Positions 54,579 through 64,000 of a DNA stretch of 64,000 nucleotides are shown here, in pieces. The notes beneath the pieces were generated by a model, which saw only the letters and a list, made by a program, of their open reading frames with translations, was not told the DNA's origin and searched no databases. A program made the translations under genes and the position numbers. This DNA is from Brevibacterium sp. UCMA 11754 (lineage in GTDB: Bacteria > Actinomycetota > Actinomycetes > Actinomycetales > Brevibacteriaceae): assembly GCF_021532275.1 (NCBI RefSeq), contig NZ_JACBOT010000034.1, positions 62,001 through 126,000 on the forward strand, given 5' to 3'. The stretch's first letter is position 1; each line of letters opens with the position of its first letter.

Positions 54579-57338
54579 ATGACCGAAGGCAGAGTCATCG
54601 ATGTCGACGTCTCGTCAGAGATGGAGAGTTCGTTCCTCGAATATGCGGTCTCGGTCATCCACTCTCGCGCCCTGCCCGATGCCAGGGATGGGCTGAAGCC
54701 CGTCCAGCGTCGCATCGTCTACCAGATGGGCGACATGGGTCTGCGCCCCGAGCGTGGGCATGTGAAGTCCTCTCGCATCGTCGGCGATGTCATGGGCAAG
54801 CTCCACCCGCACGGTGACACTGCGATCTACGATGCGCTGGTGCGCCTGAGCCAAAGCTTCATCATGCGCGTACCGCTCGTCGACGGCCACGGAAACTTCG
54901 GCTCCCTCGACGACGGTCCTGCCGCCCCGCGTTACACGGAGGCCCGGCTGACCGCGGCCTCCATGCAGATGATCGCAGGCCTCGATGAGGACGTCGTCGA
55001 CTTCGTCGGGAACTACGACAACACACTCACCCAGCCCGACGTTCTGCCCAGCGCGTTCCCGAATCTGCTCATCAACGGCACGTCCGGAATCGCCGTGGGC
55101 ATGGCCACCAATATGGCTCCGCACAATCCGGGTGAGGTCATCGCAGCCTGCTGCCACCTGATCCGCAATCCGGAGGCTGGCCTGGCCGAGCTGATGCGCT
55201 TCATCCCCGGTCCCGATCTGCCTACCGGCGGACGGATCATCGGGCTCGATGGGGTCCGTGAGGCCTACGAGACCGGTCGCGGTACGTTCCGCACGAGAGC
55301 CACGGTCTCGATCGAGAACATCAATGCCCGCCGCAAGGGCATCGTCGTCACCGAGCTGCCCTACCTTGTGGGACCTGAGAAGGTCGTGTCCAAGGTCAAG
55401 GACGCTGTCGGGGCGAAGAAGCTGACCGGCATCGCTTCGATCGATGACTACTCGGACCGCAAGAACGGAATGCGTCTGGTCATCGGCATCAAGAACGGGT
55501 TCAATCCGGAGGCAGTCCTCGCTGAGCTCTACCGGCAGACCCCGCTCGAGGAATCGTTCAGCATGAACAACGTCTGCCTCGTCGACGGCCAGCCGCGGAC
55601 ATTGGGACTGCGCGAGCTGCTGACCGTCTACCTCGCCCACCGCATCGACGTCATCCGCCGCCGCACCGTGTTCCAGCTGCGCAAGGCCAAGGACCGCCTG
55701 CACCTCGTCGAGGGTCTGCTCATTGCGATCCTCGACATCGACGAGGTCATCCAACTCATCCGCTCCTCCGACGATGCGGCCACGGCGCGCACTCGCCTGA
55801 TGGACGTCTTCGAGCTCTCGGAGCTCCAGGCCACCTACATCCTCGATCTGCAGCTGCGCAGGCTGACCAAGTTCTCGCGCATTGAGCTCGAAGCAGAACG
55901 TGACGAACTGCGAAAGAAGATCGACTACCTCGAGGACCTGCTTGCCGATGAGGCCAAGCTGCGTGAACTCGTCGCCACAGAGCTCGAGGCGACGGCGGAG
56001 GCGATCGGCTCGCCTCGACGCACAGTCCTCATCGAAGGATCGATGAAGGAGCTCTCAGCAAAGGGCAAGAAGGCCCAGTCTGACCTCAAGATCGCCGACG
56101 CCCCCTGCCGGGTCCTCCTCTCGACCTCCGGTCGCATCGCCCGAACAGCTGATGCCTCGGCACTGCAGAGGATCGGGAAGCGCTCGAGCCATGACGCGCT
56201 GCGATCGGAGATCGTGTCGACGACTCAGGGCAAGGTGGGTGCGGTGACCTCGACAGGTCGTCTGCATATGGTCGATGTCGTCGATCTGCCGGCTCTGCCG
56301 CCGGCCGCAACACGTCCGAACGTCGCCGGCGGCGTCAAGATCGCCGACTACGTGACGTTGGAGAAGAATGAGACGGTCCTCGGTCTCATCGACCTCGACC
56401 GTGAGTTCGTTGTCGGCACCGCAGGCGGTGTCGTCAAACGCGTGTCCGTGGCTGCCAGGCCGAACAAGAGCGAGTGGGAAGCGATCACGCTCAAGGGCAA
56501 GGACTCCGTCATCGGCGTTGCTCAACCGAAGGACATCGATGAGTCTCTGGCGGTATTCGTGACCTCGAATGCGCAGCTGCTGGCCTTCGATGCCTCCGGA
56601 TTGCGGGCACAGGGCTGGAACGCCTCAGGTGTGGCCGGGATGAAGGTCGCCGCCGATGCGCGCGCGCTGTTCTTCGGCATGACTCCCAAGGAGCCCAAGA
56701 CCGACGAGGACGGAGACGCCGACTCCAGCATCGGCACGTTCGCCGTGGTCACAGTCGCAAGTGGCGAGAACTTCTACGGTGCACCATCGTCATCGATCAA
56801 GGTCAGCGACTTCTCCGAATATCCGACTAAGGGCCGTGCGACCTCGGGTGTGCGTGCCCACAAGTTCCTCAAGGGAGAAACAGAGCTATCCCTGGCCTGG
56901 GTCGGCGACACCCCGCAGGCGGCTGCCCAGGCAGGAGGGGCCAGGACCCTTCCAGCCGAGATGTCCAAGCGCGATGCCACGGGCTCGCCCCTCGAGTCCA
57001 AGATCGACGTCATCGGAACGGTCCCTCGCCTCGGCGACGCCGAAGATCCCGTCGGCGGCGGCGCTGCAGGCGGCGGTTCTGCGGGTGACGCCGGTGACGC
57101 GGGCGGAAGTTCCGCTGCCGGTGCTGCGGGTGGCGAGTCCGGCGGAGGATCGACGACCCCGGCTGCGACCCGCACGCAGGGATTGGCGACGAGTTTCGAC
57201 GAGCTCGATCTCGACCTTGACGACGGGCGTGATCTCGATGAGGCGAAAGAAGAGATCGCCCGTTCGAAGATCGACTCCGACGACGCCGTCATCGTCTCCC
57301 ATGACGACGACGATGACGACGACACTGCGCTGTTCTGA
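54579..57338 (+). CDS. parC: DNA topoisomerase IV subunit A (second GyrA-like protein)
   Basis: 919 residues from the ATG with AAAGGAG upstream. Type IIA topoisomerase subunit A: SRALPDARDGLKPVQRRIVY, the HPHGDTAIYD helix (Thr81 and Asp85 at the positions tied to quinolone binding), and the catalytic Tyr119 (AAPRYTEARL). The C-terminal beta-pinwheel lacks the GyrA-box seven-residue motif QRRGGKG, which supports ParC over GyrA. The last ~130 residues are disordered, rich in Gly/Ala/Ser, then acidic, ending in seven Asp and TALF. It decatenates chromosomes with ParE (gene not in the window). Confidence 0.88.
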   Translation: MTEGRVIDVDVSSEMESSFLEYAVSVIHSRALPDARDGLKPVQRRIVYQMGDMGLRPERGHVKSSRIVGDVMGKLHPHGDTAIYDALVRLSQSFIMRVPLVDGHGNFGSLDDGPAAPRYTEARLTAASMQMIAGLDEDVVDFVGNYDNTLTQPDVLPSAFPNLLINGTSGIAVGMATNMAPHNPGEVIAACCHLIRNPEAGLAELMRFIPGPDLPTGGRIIGLDGVREAYETGRGTFRTRATVSIENINARRKGIVVTELPYLVGPEKVVSKVKDAVGAKKLTGIASIDDYSDRKNGMRLVIGIKNGFNPEAVLAELYRQTPLEESFSMNNVCLVDGQPRTLGLRELLTVYLAHRIDVIRRRTVFQLRKAKDRLHLVEGLLIAILDIDEVIQLIRSSDDAATARTRLMDVFELSELQATYILDLQLRRLTKFSRIELEAERDELRKKIDYLEDLLADEAKLRELVATELEATAEAIGSPRRTVLIEGSMKELSAKGKKAQSDLKIADAPCRVLLSTSGRIARTADASALQRIGKRSSHDALRSEIVSTTQGKVGAVTSTGRLHMVDVVDLPALPPAATRPNVAGGVKIADYVTLEKNETVLGLIDLDREFVVGTAGGVVKRVSVAARPNKSEWEAITLKGKDSVIGVAQPKDIDESLAVFVTSNAQLLAFDASGLRAQGWNASGVAGMKVAADARALFFGMTPKEPKTDEDGDADSSIGTFAVVTVASGENFYGAPSSSIKVSDFSEYPTKGRATSGVRAHKFLKGETELSLAWVGDTPQAAAQAGGARTLPAEMSKRDATGSPLESKIDVIGTVPRLGDAEDPVGGGAAGGGSAGDAGDAGGSSAAGAAGGESGGGSTTPAATRTQGLATSFDELDLDLDDGRDLDEAKEEIARSKIDSDDAVIVSHDDDDDDDTALF

Positions 57339-57501
57339 GGAATTATCGAGGAAAAGCTGCCCTGCCGTCAGCAGTGATTGCGATTACAGACCACTTCACT
57401 AGTGGTACCCGTACTCGCATCGACAACCACTGCAGCTGTATGACTTCCAGCTGACAGTGCGAAGCGCTGCCAACGGTGCGGTGTATGCCGTGGCGTCCGG
57501 C
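57339..57501. other. Short gap between convergent parC and cyclase genes
   Basis: 163 bp of lower GC. I see no strong hairpin with a T-tract and no ORF worth calling. Confidence 0.4.
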
Positions 57502-59085
57502 TCAGTTTTCGTCGTCGTCGAGGTCCAGCTGCATTCGGGCAGCCGTTCCACGCTTCATCTCGCCGATGCCGGTCTCCCCCAGCCCTTGGAGCGACAGAGA
57601 TTCGCGCCGCTCGAACACATAGGCATCCGAAGCAGAGAGCACCCGAGCGGTGTCCTCATCGGTGAAGATCGTGCCCGGATCGGCCACGGCGGTCAGCCGG
57701 GCAGCCAGATTGACGCTCGACCCGAAGATGTCGCCCAGGCGAGACAGGACCCTGCCCCAGACGAAGCCGACGCGGGCCTGCGGCAGATCCTCGGCCGCAG
57801 TCACACGCTCCATCAGGGTCATTGCGATCTCTGCTCCGGCCAACGGCGTCTCGGCGGCGAAGAACACCTCATCGCCGACGGTCTTGATGACTCGACCGCC
57901 GCCGGTGGCCACGATGTTGTAGGCCATACCCTGGAACTCCTGCACCAGATTCGCCAGCTGTCTGGGTTCCATCTTCTGTGAAAGACGCGTGTAGGAGACG
58001 AGGTCGATGAAGCCCACCGCACGGGCCAGCGGCATCGAGGAGTCGTACCAGCCCTGTCTGTTGTCGATGGCCAGGCCATCGGAGACGTTGACGTTGAGTC
58101 GCCCCATCACCTCGGCGAGGTTGCGTCGCCAGGAATACGTCAGCATCTTCTGCAGGGGATCGACCATGTCCTCGACGACCTGCAGCGCGTCGCGCCTGGC
58201 TTCGGGATCGGTCAGTCCCTTCTCCTCGGTGAGGAAGTCGACGAGAGTCTCCATCTGCCACACGACTAGACGGTCCGTGGTCTGGCCGATTGCGCGGGCC
58301 AGCGACAGCGCGGTGCCCTGGTCGATGAGGCCGTCGGCCACGGGCTTGGCCCACATGCGCAGCGCATGAGCGTCGCTGACGGTGTAGGCCTTCTCCGTGC
58401 CGTCCGTCTGGGACATGCCCAACGCTCGCCACATCTTGCGCGCAGAGACCGTGGAGATGCCCCCGAGTTTCGCCGCTTCGCGCCGGTCGAGCACGCGTTT
58501 GCCATCGAGCAGGATCTCTTCGAGCCGTTCGGCCGCGGTGCGGGTTTCGTAGATGGTTTCGTCTTCGTCTGCCTCGTCGAGGATCTGCAGGGCCGCAGTG
58601 CGCGGATCCTCGTGCAGTCCTCCGAAGAAATCGCCGCCCGCCTCAGCGCCGGAGGAGTCTTCGTCAGTCGCTTCCTCGTCTTCTGCCCACGGGACCGTCG
58701 ACATCGCCGAGGTGGCGGGCAGGGTGGCCGGCAGGTCCTCGTCGCCGTGCTCGATCCCATGGACAGAGGGTGGTGCCGAGGCGGCTGGAGGCTCAGCGGC
58801 ATTCGGCGACGAGTCGATCTGATCGTCCGTGATCACCGGAATCGAGTTGGGTTCCTGGGTCGAGTTGGGTTCCTGGGTCGAGTTGGGTTCCTGGTTGGAT
58901 TCCCCAGCTTCAGACGACCTTTGAGCGTCGCTGCTGTCCTGCTGGGCGGAGTCCTGCTCCCGGGTGGAGTCCTGCTCCTCTGTCCCGTTCGAAGCGGTGT
59001 CGTGCGACGAGGTGTCGTCGGTGCCACCCGCAGCCTCGTCGGGCACGATGTTGAATTCGGCGGTGAAGTCCGAGACGCCCGTCAT
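57502..59085 (-). CDS. Class III adenylate cyclase, Rv1264-like with N-terminal regulatory domain
   Basis: 527 residues. The first ~160 are disordered and acidic, holding NSTQEP repeats. A helical regulatory domain follows (LEEILLDGKRVLDRREAAKL, MWRALGMSQTDG, VVWQMETLVDFLTEEKGLTD), resembling the autoinhibitory, pH-sensing N-terminal domain of mycobacterial Rv1264/Rv2212. The catalytic domain has both metal Asp residues (VGFIDLVSYTRLS and KTVGDEVFF) and the transition-state Asn/Arg (SVNLAARLTAVADPG). It makes cAMP in the cytoplasm. It overlaps birA by 4 bp, a common actinobacterial pair. Confidence 0.88.
   Translation of the reverse strand: MTGVSDFTAEFNIVPDEAAGGTDDTSSHDTASNGTEEQDSTREQDSAQQDSSDAQRSSEAGESNQEPNSTQEPNSTQEPNSIPVITDDQIDSSPNAAEPPAASAPPSVHGIEHGDEDLPATLPATSAMSTVPWAEDEEATDEDSSGAEAGGDFFGGLHEDPRTAALQILDEADEDETIYETRTAAERLEEILLDGKRVLDRREAAKLGGISTVSARKMWRALGMSQTDGTEKAYTVSDAHALRMWAKPVADGLIDQGTALSLARAIGQTTDRLVVWQMETLVDFLTEEKGLTDPEARRDALQVVEDMVDPLQKMLTYSWRRNLAEVMGRLNVNVSDGLAIDNRQGWYDSSMPLARAVGFIDLVSYTRLSQKMEPRQLANLVQEFQGMAYNIVATGGGRVIKTVGDEVFFAAETPLAGAEIAMTLMERVTAAEDLPQARVGFVWGRVLSRLGDIFGSSVNLAARLTAVADPGTIFTDEDTARVLSASDAYVFERRESLSLQGLGETGIGEMKRGTAARMQLDLDDDEN
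58844..58897 (-). repeat. 18-bp minisatellite in the cyclase N-terminal coding region (3 copies)
   Basis: Units gagttgggttcctgggtc at 58844 and 58862 are identical and a third at 58880 is nearly complete. They encode NSTQEP hexapeptides in the disordered N-terminus of the cyclase. Confidence 0.92.
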
Positions 59086-60044
59086 CTGCGGCCCCCAGCT
59101 TCTGTCCCTGTGGCTTCCGGCCCTGAGGTTTCCGGCCCGGTACTGTCACCGGCCGGTCGCAGGTGGTGGACATCGCCTGCGCTGACGCAGATGTCATCGT
59201 CGATGATGAGGTCGCCACCGGCGTCGAGCCCTGTGGCACGGCCATAGAGGTTGCTTCCGTCGGGGCGTTCGACCCTGACCTGTGTCCCGAGCGTCACCAT
59301 ATTCGCACGCACCTCTTCGCCGACCGTGCTCCGGCTGAAATCGTCATCGTCATACTCGACAAGCTCCCTGTAGGCAGGAATCAGTGTGCTCAGAATCGAG
59401 ATTAACAAGTCTTCATGAGCAACTTCTGAGCCGTCCGTGTCCTTTTCGATCGCAAGGGAGCTGGCGCTCTCACGAGGCAGATCAGCACGCTGCAGGCGGG
59501 TATTGATCCCCATGCCCAGAACGATTCGCGGCCCTGTCGGCAGCGGTTCGACCCGAGCGAGGATCCCGCACAGCTTCTTCCCGTCCTGCGTCAGCACATC
59601 ATTGGGCCACTTGAGTACGGCAGGCACACCCACCTCGGCGATGGCGGCTCGCACGGCCTCACCGGCGATCAGAGGAATCCACCCCCACGAGTCGAAGACG
59701 GAACCCGGTGCCAGCAGAATCGAAAACGTCAGGGACCGTCGCGGGGGCACTGTCCAGGCCCGACCCAACCGACCGTGGCCGGCGTTCTGATGATCGGTGC
59801 CGTAGACGGAGAACTCGGCGGGCACCTCGGCGAGGTCGCTGCTCTCGGAGCTCGCGATCCGGCGCATCCGATCGGCGGGGTCGTCGGTGAGAGCGGATTG
59901 TCCGCGCACCAGTGCAGCCAGCTCGTCGTTCGTCGAAGAACACACGTCGTCCCAGATGACAGTGGGTAGATCGAATCCACAGTCCGCGGCCTTGCGGCGC
60001 AGTGATTCGACATCGATGAGGAAGGAATTGTGTTGGCTGTTCAC
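59082..60044 (-). CDS. birA: Biotin--[acetyl-CoA carboxylase] ligase
   Basis: 320 residues. It joins biotin to the carrier lysine of acyl-CoA carboxylase through biotinyl-AMP. Visible: the start of the catalytic domain (WDDVCSSTNDELAAL), the biotin loop region GHGRLGRAWTVPPRRSLTFS, and LKWPNDVLTQDGKKLCGIL. There is no N-terminal winged helix, so it is the non-repressor type (group I). A small C-terminal SH3-like domain is present (VRVERPDGSNLYGRATGLDA). Divergent from accD, whose enzyme it serves. Confidence 0.94.
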   Translation of the reverse strand: MNSQHNSFLIDVESLRRKAADCGFDLPTVIWDDVCSSTNDELAALVRGQSALTDDPADRMRRIASSESSDLAEVPAEFSVYGTDHQNAGHGRLGRAWTVPPRRSLTFSILLAPGSVFDSWGWIPLIAGEAVRAAIAEVGVPAVLKWPNDVLTQDGKKLCGILARVEPLPTGPRIVLGMGINTRLQRADLPRESASSLAIEKDTDGSEVAHEDLLISILSTLIPAYRELVEYDDDDFSRSTVGEEVRANMVTLGTQVRVERPDGSNLYGRATGLDAGGDLIIDDDICVSAGDVHHLRPAGDSTGPETSGPEATGTEAGGRR

Positions 60045-60111
60045 CAGTCCACTTTAGATTCTTTTGGCGAGAGTGCACAATGATCCCACCGTGCGTCGTT
60101 ATTGTGGAGGC

Positions 60112-61692
60112 ATGACGGATACCCCACGTACAACAGTTGAGCGCATCGACGCTTTCGTCCAGCGCCGGGACGCGGCCCACACCGGCAATGTGAAGTCGGT
60201 GGCCAACCAGCACAAACGCGGCAAGCAGACCGCTCGCGAACGCATCGAGGCGCTCCTCGACGAGGATTCGTTTCAGGAGATCGACGAATTCGCGCGCCAC
60301 CACAACCACCAGTTCGGGATGGAGAACAACCGTCCCGATGGTGACGGTGTCGTGTGCGGTCTGGGCACGATCGAGGGCAAGACCGTGGCCGTGTTCGCTC
60401 ACGACTTCACCGTCCTCGGCGGCTCCCTCGCCGAGGCGAATGGTCGGAAGATCGTCAAGGTCCAGAAGCTTGCCATCAAGCTGGGCTGCCCCATCATCGG
60501 CATCAACGACTCCGGCGGCGCCAGAATCCAGGAGGGTGTAGGCTCGATCGCCCTGTTCGCAGAGATCTTCCGCCTCAATGTGGCCTCCTCCGGCGTGATC
60601 CCGCAGATCTCGCTCATCATGGGCCCCTCGGCCGGCGGCGCCGTGTACTCCCCCGCGCTGACCGACGTCACAATCATGGTCGATCAGACCAGTCACATGT
60701 ACATCACCGGCCCCGACGTCATCAAGACCGTCACCGGCGAAGAGGTCGGCCATGAGGAGCTCGGCGGCGGCCGCACGAACAACACCGTGTCCGGCAATGC
60801 CCACTACCTGGCCAGCGACGAGGACGATGCACTGAACTATGTGCGCGACCTGCTCTCATTCCTGCCGCAGAACAACCTCGACCCCGCCGATGCCGACGAA
60901 TTCGAATCGGACCTGAGCGTCGCAGCTGAGGACGAGGCCCTGGATACGCTCATGCCGGATTCGCCTTCACAGCCCTATGACATCCTCGATGTCGTCACCG
61001 CCGTCCTCGATGATGCAGAATTCCTGCAGGTCTCCGAACTCTTCGCCCCGAACGTCGTCACCGGATTCGGACGCGTCGAGGGAGTCAGCGTCGGAGTCAT
61101 CGCGAACCAGCCGATGCAGCTGGCGGGAACTTTGGACATCGATGCTTCGGAGAAGGCCGCCCGTTTCGTGCGCCTCTGCGATGCCTTCAACATTCCGATC
61201 CTCACCTTCGTCGACGTGCCCGGATTCCTGCCCGGCACCGATCAGGAGTTCAGCGGCATCATCCGCCGCGGGGCCAAGCTCATTTACGCCTACGGCGAGG
61301 CGACGGTTCCCCTGATCACTCTCATCACCCGCAAAGCCTACGGCGGAGCGTACTGCGTCATGGGTTCGAAGCAGCTTGGTGCAGACCTCAACCTCGCCTG
61401 GCCCAGCGCGCAGATCGCGGTCATGGGCGCTCAGGGCGCGGCGAACATCGTCTACCGGCGCAAGCTCAAGGCTGCCGGTGAAGCGGGCGAAGACGTCGAT
61501 GCGCTGCGTGACGAGCTGATCCAAGACTACGAGGATGCACTGCTCAACCCGTATCTGGCGGCTGAGGAAGGCTATATCGACGCGGTCATCAAGCCGAGCG
61601 AGACCCGGAACCGGATCGTTCGTGGGCTGCGGGCGCTGAAGAACAAGCATGTTGACGCTCCAGCGCGCAAGCACGGTAACATCCCACTATGA
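60112..61692 (+). CDS. accD: Acyl-CoA carboxylase beta subunit (carboxyltransferase)
   Basis: 526 residues from the ATG at 60112 ([20 protein letters not shown]); the open frame extends 16 codons upstream without a likely start. The two crotonase-like halves carry [20 protein letters not shown] with the oxyanion-hole glycines and the second pocket [20 protein letters not shown] and [12 protein letters not shown]. It belongs to the AccD5/PccB type that carboxylates propionyl- or acetyl-CoA using a biotinylated alpha subunit (not in the window). Its stop overlaps the epsilon gene, and birA is divergent upstream. Confidence 0.94.
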   Translation: MTDTPRTTVERIDAFVQRRDAAHTGNVKSVANQHKRGKQTARERIEALLDEDSFQEIDEFARHHNHQFGMENNRPDGDGVVCGLGTIEGKTVAVFAHDFTVLGGSLAEANGRKIVKVQKLAIKLGCPIIGINDSGGARIQEGVGSIALFAEIFRLNVASSGVIPQISLIMGPSAGGAVYSPALTDVTIMVDQTSHMYITGPDVIKTVTGEEVGHEELGGGRTNNTVSGNAHYLASDEDDALNYVRDLLSFLPQNNLDPADADEFESDLSVAAEDEALDTLMPDSPSQPYDILDVVTAVLDDAEFLQVSELFAPNVVTGFGRVEGVSVGVIANQPMQLAGTLDIDASEKAARFVRLCDAFNIPILTFVDVPGFLPGTDQEFSGIIRRGAKLIYAYGEATVPLITLITRKAYGGAYCVMGSKQLGADLNLAWPSAQIAVMGAQGAANIVYRRKLKAAGEAGEDVDALRDELIQDYEDALLNPYLAAEEGYIDAVIKPSETRNRIVRGLRALKNKHVDAPARKHGNIPL

Positions 61693-61970
61693 GCCAGGAT
61701 GCACAAGAGGCCACAGCCACCTCGGCCGTCGAGGATCGGACGCAGGTGCGAGCCCACGACGGCGAGCCCGTCAGCGACGACATGGCCAATGCCGCAGCGG
61801 TGGCGGCCGTCGTTGCGATCCGTCAGGTGGCCCGTGCCTACGCTGCCAAGCAGGCGGCGGCATTGGCCCAGATGGAGACGGCGAAGCACGATCGCGCAGG
61901 GTTCAATGCCCCACGCCGCAACGTGCGCCGACGTCTCCCCCAAGCCTGGACGCAGACGCTGGGACGCTGA
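61689..61970 (+). CDS. accE: Acyl-CoA carboxylase epsilon subunit
   Basis: 93 residues overlapping accD by 4 bp. A disordered N-terminus is followed by an Ala-rich helix ([20 protein letters not shown]) and the tail [16 protein letters not shown], the Arg/Trp-containing end typical of epsilon subunits. These small actinobacterial proteins bind the beta subunit and raise its activity. Position and size make the call likely despite low sequence conservation in the family. A 28-bp tandem repeat begins at its stop codon. Confidence 0.82.
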   Translation: MSQDAQEATATSAVEDRTQVRAHDGEPVSDDMANAAAVAAVVAIRQVARAYAAKQAAALAQMETAKHDRAGFNAPRRNVRRRLPQAWTQTLGR

Positions 61971-62020
61971 CGGTGTGGCGCTGACAGTAGGTCGCTGACG
62001 GTGTGGCGCTGACAGCCAGC
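61965..62020 (+). repeat. 28-bp tandem duplication starting at the accE stop codon
   Basis: Two 28-bp units (61965-61992 and 61993-62020) share 22 identical bases from cgctgacggtgtgg onward. The first unit contains the accE TGA. Each unit itself holds two gcTGAcag/gcTGAcgg half-copies about 15 bp apart. Confidence 0.9.
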
Positions 62021-62041
62021 ACTGAACACTCGGACGACACA

Positions 62042-62078
62042 CTTCGGGCGCCGACAGTTGAACTGTCGGCGCCCGAAG
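62042..62078. terminator. 18-bp perfect inverted repeat between convergent accE and MFS genes
   Basis: Left arm cttcgggcgccgacagtt and right arm aactgtcggcgcccgaag are perfect complements around a single centre base. This is the longest perfect hairpin in the window and a probable bidirectional terminator, without a T-tract. Confidence 0.82.
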
Positions 62079-62104
62079 CATGTCACCCTGTGCCCGTTCG
62101 CCAA

Positions 62105-62166
62105 GGGGACCACTTACCGTCGAGCGGGCAGATTACAGCTGGCTCCCTCGACGGTAAGCAGTCCCC
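62105..62166. repeat. Large inverted repeat with 22-nt loop
   Basis: Arms ggggac-ca-cttaccgtcgag (62105-62124) and ctcgacggtaag-ca-gtcccc (62147-62166) pair over 18 of 20 positions, with one symmetric CA/CA mismatch. It lies 27 bp beyond the perfect hairpin and 39 bp from the MFS stop. A single terminator would not need it; it could be a second terminator or the ends of a small lost element. Confidence 0.7.
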
Positions 62167-62204
62167 TCGATGCCACCGGCGGGTCGGTGACACCGGGCGT
62201 CAGC

Positions 62205-64000
<1,796 letters not shown>

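Noticed and set aside
54579-57338. Housekeeping gyrase subunit A (gyrA)
   Set aside because: The GyrA-box is missing, no gyrB is adjacent and the locus is not near dnaA; the second GyrA-like protein (topoisomerase IV subunit A) fits better.

Overview
This window comes from a high-GC Gram-positive actinobacterium. Marker genes are mtrA-mtrB-lpqB, a whiB2-type regulator, DUF3499, DUF5719, DUF5998 and DUF3499-type orphan families, a class III adenylate cyclase of the Rv1264 type, an acyl-CoA carboxylase epsilon subunit and a CofE (F420) gene. A Brevibacterium-like micrococcalean is my best guess; this is inference from protein style, not a database result. As far as I remember gene orders, almost the whole window follows the Mycobacterium tuberculosis block Rv3235 to Rv3281 (Rv3235, secA1, hpf, comF, lpqB, mtrB, mtrA, sahH, manA/manB, DUF3499, Rv3259, whiB2, fbiB, LCP protein, acyl-CoA dehydrogenase, purE, purK, birA, accD5, accE5), with local insertions and losses. 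It is therefore mostly ancestral actinobacterial chromosome, not a mobile island. I found no rRNA, tRNA, CRISPR array, transposase or phage gene.

Layout. 1-1078: the start of a leftward Flp/Tad-pilus-like operon (SAF protein, CpaE-like ATPase cut by the window edge). 1219-3376: a small excisionase-type HTH protein, an orphan conserved protein, a LysM protein and an Rv3235-family protein. 3396-11171: secA, a YcaQ-like DNA glycosylase, a secreted orphan, a NarL-type two-component pair and a DUF418 membrane protein. 11288-17213: hpf, comF, then the overlapping mtrA-mtrB-lpqB operon (leftward). 17350-24666: membrane protein, DUF4129, DUF4350, MoxR and DUF58 genes, all overlapping or abutting, followed by divergent SpoIIM and RDD genes, a cell-envelope module next to MtrAB. 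24759-33601: ahcY, manB, DUF3499, a degenerate metallopeptidase-family gene, DUF5719, a 1041-residue membrane glycosyltransferase and whiB. 34004-37433: a short leader ORF, cofE, a TIGR03089 protein and a two-subunit CoA transferase. 37865-44203: manA, a very large bifunctional amidase/NlpC-P60 hydrolase and an LCP ligase. 44510-50695: acyl-CoA dehydrogenase, purE, purK, methyltransferase, phosphodiesterase, DUF5998. 50809-64000: Pat-like acetyltransferase, a TetR regulator with two clear palindromic sites, topoisomerase IV subunit A, cyclase, birA, accD, accE and the C-terminal part of an MFS exporter that runs off the right edge.

The genes that work together concern the envelope (MtrAB-LpqB signalling, the MoxR/DUF58 cluster, LCP, amidase, mannose phosphate metabolism and glycosyltransferase), protein export (SecA), and carboxylation (BirA with AccD/AccE).

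The least ordinary signals are: (a) degenerate tandem repeats of 19-28 bp that begin at or next to a stop codon at five separate loci, together with in-frame minisatellites in five coding regions; (b) a cofE gene without the neighbouring cofD/fbiA, preceded by a 32-codon ORF that overlaps its start; (c) twin 17-bp palindromes before the TetR gene; (d) long inverted repeats between accE and the MFS gene; (e) a palindrome between the -35 and -10 boxes of the likely whiB promoter. I see no convincing new defence or biosynthetic system in this window.
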